Shown here piece by piece: positions 56,442 to 64,000 of a DNA stretch of 64,000 bases (position 1 is the stretch's first letter; each line of letters begins with the position of its first letter). This DNA comes from Orychophragmus violaceus (taxonomy: Eukaryota > Streptophyta > Magnoliopsida > Brassicales > Brassicaceae). The translations under genes and the position numbers were made by a program. Location: contig CM058239.1 of the NCBI GenBank assembly GCA_030180135.1, forward strand, positions 72,113,823-72,177,822. Reading direction: 5' to 3'. The notes under the pieces are model-generated. The model was not told the DNA's origin and did not search any database. It saw only the letters and a program-made list of their open reading frames with translations.

Positions 56442-59400
56442 ATGACTACTACAAGCGCACAAAACACATTCTCGATCCGGTCTGTTCTCGAGAAGGAGAA
56501 GCTGACTGGAACGAACTTCCTGACATGGTCAAGGAACTTGAGGCTAGTCCTCAAGCAGGAGAAGAAGGATTATGTCCTTCGTGATCCTCTCCCCGAGAGG
56601 CCTCCTGCCAATGCCGCCAGGACTCTGCATAATGCTTGGGAAAAGCATTCGTCAGATGAAAATGATGCCTATTGCCTGATGTTGGTGACAATGACTGCTG
56701 AGCTGCAAAAACAGTTCGAGAGTGTATTGTCACCCATCGAGATAATGGCAAGCCTGAAATCGCTTTTTCAGGAGCAGGCTAGGACTGAGAGGTTCCAGAC
56801 AGTTAAGAACCTCTTGGAATGCAAGTTGGCTGCGAATGCGGCAGTGAGTCCTCATGTCTTGAAGATGATGGGTTATCTCGATCATCTTCAGAAACTCGAC
56901 TGCCCTATCAGCCAGGAACTTGCCTGCGACATCATTCTGCAGTCATTACCTGCAAGCTATGATCAGTTCATTCTGAACTTTAACATGCATGGCTTGAGTA
57001 AGACAATGCCTGAGCTTCACGGAATGCTCAAGACTGCAGAGCCCAATTTGAGGAAAACCGCCAAGGACCCCAATGTGCTTATGGTGCAGAAGGGCAAGGG
57101 GTTTAAGAAATCCTCTGCTAAGGATAAGGGAAAGGCCAAGGCTGTCCAAGTCGCGGACAAGGACACGCCAAAGCCCAAGCCCAAGTCCAAGGCTGGGCCA
57201 ACTGACATATGCAGGTTCTGTAAAGAACCAGGGCATTGGAGGAGAGAATGTAAGAAATTCCAGGAAGGTCTAAAGGAATTGAAGAAGAAGACTTTTGAGA
57301 CTTCTTCAACAGGTATTTTTGTTATAGAAGTTAATACAACTACTTCTGATAATACCTCATGGGTTATGGATACTGGTTGTGGGGCTCATATTTGTACTAA
57401 TATGCAGGCACTCAGCAAGAGTAGAAGGCTGAAGCAAGGACAAGTGGAGCTACGAGTTGGGAATGGAGCGAAAGTTCCAGCACTAGCTGTAGGCACTTAC
57501 TTGTTGTCTTTACCTTCGGGATTGATTTTAGAACTCAATAATTGTTATTTTGTACCTGCTATAAGCAGAAATATTATTTCAATTTCTTTGTTGGATTTGG
57601 AAGGTTATGATTTTTCAGTTAAGAATAAATTATGTTCCTTCAATCGCAACAATTTGTTCTATGGTTCTGCCCCTCTTTCGAATGGGCTTTACATACTCGA
57701 TCAATCCGCGCCAATTTATAACATTAATACCAAATGGTTCAAACCTAATGAGGAGAACCAAACGTTTCTATGGCATTGTCGTTTAGGGCACATCAGCAAG
57801 AAACGCATTAAGAGGCTCCATACGTATGGACTTCTTGGCTCTTTTGACTTTGAGTCATGTGAGAAATGCGAATCCTGCATGATGGGCAAAATGACACGGG
57901 CCCCCTTTAATAAACCTAACGAGAGGGCCAGTGACTTATTGGGCCTGATACACACTGATGTGTGTGGCCCAATGTCCACAAATGCAAGAGGAAACTATCA
58001 GTACTTCATTACCTTCACTGATGATTTCAGTAGGTATGGATATGTTTATTTGATGAAACATAAGTCTGAATCTTTTGAGAAGTTCAGAGAATTCCAAAAT
58101 GAAGTACAGAACCAACTTGGCAAAAGCATTAAGGCTCTTCGGTCCGACCGAGGAGGAGAATACTTAAGCCAAGAATTCAGTGATCATCTGAGAGAGTGTG
58201 GGATCGTATCCCAACTCACTCCTCCTGGAACACCTCAATGGAATGGTGTGTCTGAAAGGAGAAATCGGACCTTATTGGATATGGTTCGATCTATGATGAG
58301 TCACACAGACCTTCCAATATCCCTTTGGGGATATGCTCTGCTAACAGCAGTGTTCACTCTAAATAGAGCGCCATCGAAAGCAGTAGCAAAGACACCATAT
58401 GAATTATGGACTGGAGTAGCTCCAGTGCTGTCTTATCTCAGAATTTGGGGTTGTGAAGCCTATGTCAAGAGATTGATCTCAGACAAGCTTACACCAAAAT
58501 CTGACAAATGCTACTTCATTGGTTATCCACGGGAAACCAAGGCTTATTACTTCTATCTACGTTCCGAGAACAAGATCTTTGTTGCCCGGGATTGTAACTT
58601 TCTTGAGAGGGAGTTTCTCTCTAAGAAAGACAGTGGGAGTAAGGTACTGCTTGAAGAAATTCAAGATGAACAGGATACTGCTCAACCTAATGAGGAAGAG
58701 CAGCAGGAGGACCTACAAGAAATTGTAGAGCCTGAACCTGTAGTACCTGAAGTTCGAAGATCCGGGAGGATCCGTCACGAACCCGAGAGATATCAAGGAT
58801 TCCTCGTGACTGACTGTCATGATCTTCTGATCATTGATGGTGATGAACCATCGAACTTCAATCAAGCCATGATGGGCCCAGATTCCTCTAAGTGGCGCAA
58901 GGCCACTGATTCCGAAATGGACTCCATGTCGGTCAACCAAGTGTTTTCGTTGGTTGACTTACCCGCTGGTGTAAAAGCCATCGAGTGCAAATGGATCTTC
59001 AAGAAGAAGATTGACGTGGATGGAAATGTCCAGATTTATAAAGCCAGGTTGGTGGCAAAAGGTTTCAGACAAGTTCACGGTGTGGATTACGATGAAACCT
59101 ATTCACCAGTGGCTATGATGAAATCTATTCGGATTCTACTAGCAACTGCAGCTTTTCATGATTATGAAATTTGGCAGATGGACGTGAAAACCGCCTTCCT
59201 GAATGGTATTCTGGAAGAGGATGTGTATATGACACAACCTGACGGTTACATAGATCCAAAGAATGCTGGAAAAGTATGCAAGCTTCATAAATCCATTTAT
59301 GGATTGAAGCAAGCATCGAGGAGCTGGAATCTTCGTTTTGATGAAGCGATCAAGCAATTTGACTTCATCAGAAATGAAGAAGAACAATGCGTGTATAAGA

Positions 59401-60419
59401 AATCTAGTGGGAGCAAGATTGTATTTCTTATTCTGTATGTCGATGACATACTGCTTCTCGGAAACGACGTTCCAATGCTAAAGTCGGTAAAGGACTGGCT
59501 TGGAAGTTGTTTTTCCTAGAAAGACATGGGTGAAGCCGCATACGTTCTTGGAATTAGGATCTATAGAGATAGATCTAAAAAGCTGATAGGCTTGTGTCAA
59601 GACTCATACATTGACAAAGTCCTGCAAAGATTCAGCATGAAAGATTCCAAGAAGGGCTTCACGCCAATGGTACATGGCACAACGCTAAGCAAAAAGCAGA
59701 GCCCTACGTCGGCTGCTGAGCTTGAGCGCATGAAAAATATTCCTTATGCATCTGCAATAGGATCTATCATGTATGCCATGATCTGTACTCGTCCTGATGT
59801 TGCTTATGCATTGAGCATGACGAGTAGATACCAGTCAAATCCAGGTGAAAACCATTGGATTGCCGTAAAGAACATCTTGAAGTACCTGAGACATACTAAG
59901 GATAAGTTCTTGGTGTACGGTGGAAGTGATGTGCTTAAAGTCAGTGGATTCACGGACGCAAGTTTCCAGACAGACCAAGATGATTTCCGGTCACAGTCCG
60001 GTTATATCTTTAGTCTGAATGGCGGTGCAATCAGTTGGAGAAGCTCCAAGCAAGACACCGTTGCTGATTCCACTACAGAAGCTGAATATATCGCCGCTTC
60101 AGAAGCTGCGAAGGAAGCTGTTTGGATACGAAAGTTCATCATTGAACTAGGTGTGATACCAGATGCGGCTGAGCCTCTGGCACTGTTTTGTGATAACAAT
60201 GGTGCTATTGCTCAGGCAAAGGAACCAAGATCACACCAGAAATCCAAGCATGTTCAAAGAAGATTTCACTTGATACGTGACATCGTTAATAGAAAGGAAG
60301 TCAAGATCAGCCGAGTCCCGACAGATGATAATGTCGCTGATCCGTTGACAAAGCCACTCCCAAGGCCTAAGCTCGAGTTCCTGACTGAAGCTGTAGGCAT
60401 TAGAAACATTGAAATGTAA
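56442..60419 (+). pseudogene. Copia 3 gag-pol with one internal stop
   Basis: Frame is open from 56442 through Gag, zinc knuckle, protease, integrase and the RT active site (YVDD) to a TAG at 59517-59519, then open again to 60419. At the stop the related copies have ATG, so two adjacent bases appear swapped. The stop removes the end of RT and the whole RNase H from the product. All other motifs are as in Copia 1. Confidence 0.93.
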
Positions 60420-61269
60420 TCTAAGTTTGAGTGGGAGTTTGAGGGCTTTATTTAGTTATTTGATATGTTCTTGTAAAACATTTTATGTTTAATGAAATTA
60501 TTATTTCAAGATTATTTTAACTGTGATGAAATAATCATTCCAAAATGATATGAACCATTTTATAGGTCATCGAAGTAAATGACTTGATCTTGAGTCATCG
60601 AAGTCATTTAGCTTGATCATGAGACCCTATATTTGATAGATGTTTTATATCATCCCGTCCCTAGTCGAAGGTTGTTGAAATTGGAACACCAACAACCGTG
60701 TGAGACTGGATTGGTACGTGACTTATGACAAAGTCTCAGTGTGTCATAGATGCGCGGCATCAAAGTCAGTACATAGGTGTATGTATGGGAACATACGACC
60801 GGACAAGACCCGCTTATAAGAACTCTTCAGGATATTTATATCTGTGTCATAAGAGATTCTTACTACGACTATAGAGTATAGTCCTTAGACCTGAGTTCGC
60901 ATGCATGTGACTGCACATGGACTGATGCACTTTGATCATTGTCTAACGCTATCGTCCTGCGATAGTTATAAGGACCTTGTTTGGGTACATTATGAAATGA
61001 GTAGTTTACAGTGATGGAACAAGACGGAATTTGTCCCTCCAATATAAATGGAGTGAATATCTCTAGGCCAATCGGAGATTTGAATACTGGAAAATGCATG
61101 GCCATGCTCAAACGGACTGTCCCGAGTCGTTTGGATTGTCAGTATCAAATCAGAGTCCGATGAACAAGATTAGGCTTTATGAGGATGACACTAATCTTGC
61201 CTTATGACTAATCGAGATATTGAGACAAAAGGGATTATGAATACAGAGATTCCAGTACAAGTGGGAGAT
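60420..61269 (+). other. Copia 3 3' untranslated region and PPT
   Basis: Almost identical to 48030-48879. Hairpin GACTATA-GAG-TATAGTC at 60867-60883. PPT ends at 61269. Confidence 0.85.
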
Positions 61270-61936
61270 TGTTGGAATTGTGTCCAGTAATCTCGGTACT
61301 GTCTCTAGAAAGTAAGAGTATGTCAATGATCAGACATAAGTCATATAATACTGGGGGTCATGATGGCTTGCTAGAGTCCGCTCATGATCTATAAGTCTTG
61401 GACTTATTGCCTTTATTATATGATCCCATATGGGTCACACGCCTAAGCTAACAGGAAAATGTGTAGGAACGGTTTAGCAGAAGTACGGTAAAAGTGCTAG
61501 GCATTTACTGTACTTAGAGAGAATAAAACGGTTTAGCCACTGTGTGTCGATCGATACACAAGGTGTGTCGATCGACACAGTGCGCGAATGCCGTCGAGTT
61601 AATTGGTGTTTGGGCCAAATGGCCCAAACGGAACCGGACAAGTTTTATAAATAAAACTCGAGTTCAGAACCAAAAACCCTAGCCGAAAACTCTCTCTCCC
61701 TCTGCGCCGAGTTCCCTTAGTGGCCTAGCAGCCTTCTTCCTGATTGGTGTGCGTGTGTGAACCTCTGGAGGAGTTATCTCTCGGTGGCTCTCTGATCTCT
61801 GACTTACCATCTCTTTCCGCTGCAAACAGGTATAAGGTGAGATCTATCATTGTTTCTATTCAAGAGAACCTAGATCAGCATGTTTAGGTTAATCTAAATC
61901 TGAGAATTGAATCAGGATTGACTAAACATTCCTTCA
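61270..61936 (+). repeat. Copia 3 3' LTR
   Basis: 667 bp, TGTTGGAATTG...CATTCCTTCA, differing from 41740-42407 at only a few bases. Carries the TCGATCGA pair (61543-61580) and TATAAATA near 61646. Confidence 0.95.
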
Positions 61937-62714
61937 TAATGATGGTTGAAAGCTGTGAATGGTTTAATTGCGATTGGTTTGATCGGGTTGGTATCGATCG
62001 ATGCTAATGTAGCATCGATCGACACTGACCGATATTCAAAACCGGATCAATTGGATTGATCGGTTATCGCGGATTGCTTTTGGTTATTCTGTGTCAGTAA
62101 ACACTATAGTAGTGTCGGTCGACATCAGATTTGATGTTTTAGGTTATGGAACCTGAAATCACAGAACCAAAGCAAGATAAATCAATTAATTAGAAGAATT
62201 AAAACATGATAAAACTGAACGTTTTAAATAGTTATGTTCCTCAATCAAATATCAAGTGATACTTGATGTCTTTCCAATCTTGTCAACTGTCAAGACTCGT
62301 TTCATTGAGTGATAGGCTTGCAGTGCAAGGTATCCACAATTACATGAGTAAGGCAGGAAGTAATCGTGTTGATGGGCTTGCAGTGCAAGGCGTCAACAAT
62401 TACATGACTTAAGAGATTGGTTTACTTGACTGGGCTATCAAAATCGTTTTGGGCCTAGAGACATCAGGTGGATTGGACATAAGATGTCAATCCACAACCA
62501 AGAGTTATATTGGATATAACTAGCAAAGTTGTTGCTTACCTAGATAGCTGAATTTGGGTGATAGCCAGTGGCTCACTCAAGTTTAGTGAAGTATGGGTCT
62601 TGGATCATTATATTCATTTGAGGAAACATTGTTTGAATATAATGCGAGTTTTCTTAATAGTTAAGACTTCTCATTTCTTGAACATCATAACTAAACCTCC
62701 TTTGTTTTTCAGCT
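61937..62714 (+). other. Copia C leader with covarying hairpins
   Basis: Non-coding. TCGATCGA pair at 61992-62026. H1 CTTGC-AGT-GCAAG at 62317-62329. H2 62360-62403 with outer stems GTAAT/ATTAC and GTTGA/TCAAC and inner CTTGC-AGT-GCAAG. H3 62432-62456 with inner CAAAA-TCG-TTTTG. H4 62558-62576 GTGA-TA-GCC-AGT-GGC-TCAC. An acceptor-like TTTGTTTTTCAG ends two bases before ATG 62715. Confidence 0.75.
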
Positions 62715-63593
62715 ATGTCTAGCACAAACCATCGTAACAATTTCTCCCTGCGATCCGTCCTTGAGAAGGACAAGTTAAATGGATCAAACTTTCTTGAATG
62801 GTATCGGAACTTGAGAATTGTTCTCAAACAGGAGAAAAAGAACTATGTCCTTGAGAAAGTTCTCCCCAAGAAGTACCGAGCCAATGCCTGGCAGTCAGAT
62901 AAGGATGCTTGGGATAAGCATTCTAATGATGTGGTGGATGTGAGTTGTCTCATGTTGGCTACCATGAACTCGGAATTGCAGAAGCAATATGAGTACGTGG
63001 AGTCGCCAAAAGAGATGATCATTGGCCTGAAAAGTATGTTTCAGGAGCAGGCACGAACTCAAAGATACCAGACGGTTAGGTCTCTGATTGAGTGCAAGCT
63101 ACCAATGGGCGAACCAGTTAGTCCTCATGTCATCAAGAGGATGGGTTATATTGATAACCTGGGGAAACTGGATTGTCCCATTAGCCAAGAGTTGGCTACT
63201 GACATCATTCTACAGTCACTGCCGTCAAGCTATGATCAATTTGTTATGAACTATAACATGAACAACTTGACGAAGACGATGACTGAATTGCATGGGATGC
63301 TTAAGACTGCTGAACCTAACATCAAGAAGGACACCCCAAATATCCTTATGGTACAAAAGGGTAAAAAGTTTAAGAAACTTGGTAAGAACAAAGGTGATGG
63401 CAAGACGAGCTCGATTGTGAATCCAAGCGAGTCTGGCCATGCTCCTAAGGTTGAAACCAGTCCTTCTGAAGATGTTAAGTGCCGTTATTGTAATGGTTAT
63501 GGGCATTTGAAAAGAAACTGCAATAAATTCTTGGAAGATTATGAGAAACTGAAGAAGACGTACGAGACCTCTTCTTCAGGTATTATGTTATAG
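62715..63593 (+). pseudogene. Copia C Gag (frame lost at its end)
   Basis: 292 codons starting MSSTNHRNNFSLRSVLEKDK. UBN2-type Gag region and zinc knuckle CRYCNGYGHLKRNC near residues 256-269. Just after the Thr-Ser-Ser-Ser-Gly-Ile segment a small deletion shifts the frame into a TAG, where related copies continue into protease. Gag itself is undamaged. Confidence 0.85.
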
Positions 63594-64000
63594 AAGTAAA
63601 TGTTACTTCTTATAGTCCTACTTATTGGGTATTTGATACCAGCTGTGGTACTGATATTTTGTGAAAATGTGCAGGACATGAGCAAAAGTAGGACTATGGA
63701 GAAAGGACAAGTGGATCTACACGTGTGAAATGGAGCAAGAGTTGATGCATTAGACGTAGGAGTATTTCATTTGTTTTCTTTATGGCATGTTTTTGAACTT
63801 AAAACTGCTACTATGTATCTGCTATAGGCAGAAAGATTATTTCTATTCCTTATTTGGATATGGAAAGATATCAGCTTTCAAATGAAGAATAAGTGTTATT
63901 CATTTGATTACATCGATATATTTCATAGTAGCAATCCATTAGAGAATGGACTTTAATGTGTCTAACTATAACATTAATACCAAGAGATTCAAGTCAAATG
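63594..64000 (+). pseudogene. Copia C protease and pre-integrase remains
   Basis: Alternating frames give remnants of the protease segment (VFDTSCGTDI, Asp-Thr-Ser in place of Asp-Thr-Gly) and of the following LDMERYQ and FNRDDIF-like parts, with many stops. It ends in TKRFKSN-like sequence at the window edge. Confidence 0.75.

Larger units (their letters stand above)
55443..61936 (+). mobile_element. Copia 3, 5'-truncated
   Basis: Lacks the 5' LTR, PBS and first part of the leader; begins at the point equivalent to 43063 in Copia 2. The rest, including the 3' LTR (61270-61936), is nearly identical to Copia 2. The 3' LTR ends directly against Copia C leader sequence, so Copia 3 was probably inserted there before losing its 5' end. 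Confidence 0.92.
61937..64000 (+). mobile_element. Copia C, 5' part, runs off the window
   Basis: A diverged member of the same Copia group. It starts inside its leader next to the Copia 3 LTR, then gag and decayed protease/pre-integrase sequence to the window end. Confidence 0.88.

Overview
The window looks like pericentromeric-type heterochromatin of a plant, most probably a Brassicaceae species. It is almost entirely nested transposable elements: Athila-lineage Ty3/Gypsy elements, several families of one Ty1/Copia group, a CACTA (En/Spm) DNA transposon with a TNP2 transposase, and an N-terminal fragment resembling the DUF1985 proteins common in Brassicaceae transposons. No intact ordinary host gene, tRNA, rRNA or CRISPR array was seen.

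Layout. 1-1545 and 11344-11571 are the 3' end and 3' LTR of a decayed Copia element (D), split by a 9.8 kb Athila element (1546-11338, minus strand, TSD ATTGG). 11572-12879 holds a minus-strand LTR-like sequence abutting a broken gene tail. 12961-34707 is read as one large CACTA transposon, or its remains. It has subterminal repeats at both ends, a minus-strand TNP2 transposase (28932-32742), a host RNase H gene fragment with introns (33182-34070), and a clear right terminus at 34707. A full-length Copia (13838-21581, TSD ATCAA) and a gag-only Athila derivative (22066-25394, TSD ATGAG) are inserted in it. 35172-36097 is the DUF1985-like fragment, broken by minus-strand Copia A (36098-41739). 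41740-64000 is a tangle of related Copia copies: Copia 2 (frameshifted), a 307-bp-arm foldback with a rearranged pol fragment, minus-strand deleted Copia B, 5'-truncated Copia 3 (one internal stop), and the start of Copia C.

Only Copia 1 looks capable of autonomous movement: intact 1325-codon gag-pol, near-identical LTRs, PBS, PPT and TSD. Gene functions are those of LTR retrotransposons (Gag; aspartic protease, integrase, reverse transcriptase and RNase H) and of CACTA transposition.

Four signals go beyond routine TE annotation. (1) The Copia 5' leaders carry an array of small hairpins with AGT triloops and a two-base 5' bulge, whose stems change in a compensating way between families. (2) The same leaders end in a splice-acceptor-like CAG two bases before the gag ATG, with a donor-like site in the LTR, so the hairpins would lie in a removable intron. 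(3) A CpG-rich palindromic cassette built on TCGATCGA recurs in unrelated Gypsy and Copia elements, in LTRs, leaders and reading frames. (4) The CACTA element carries an RNase H gene fragment with its catalytic acidic residues preserved.
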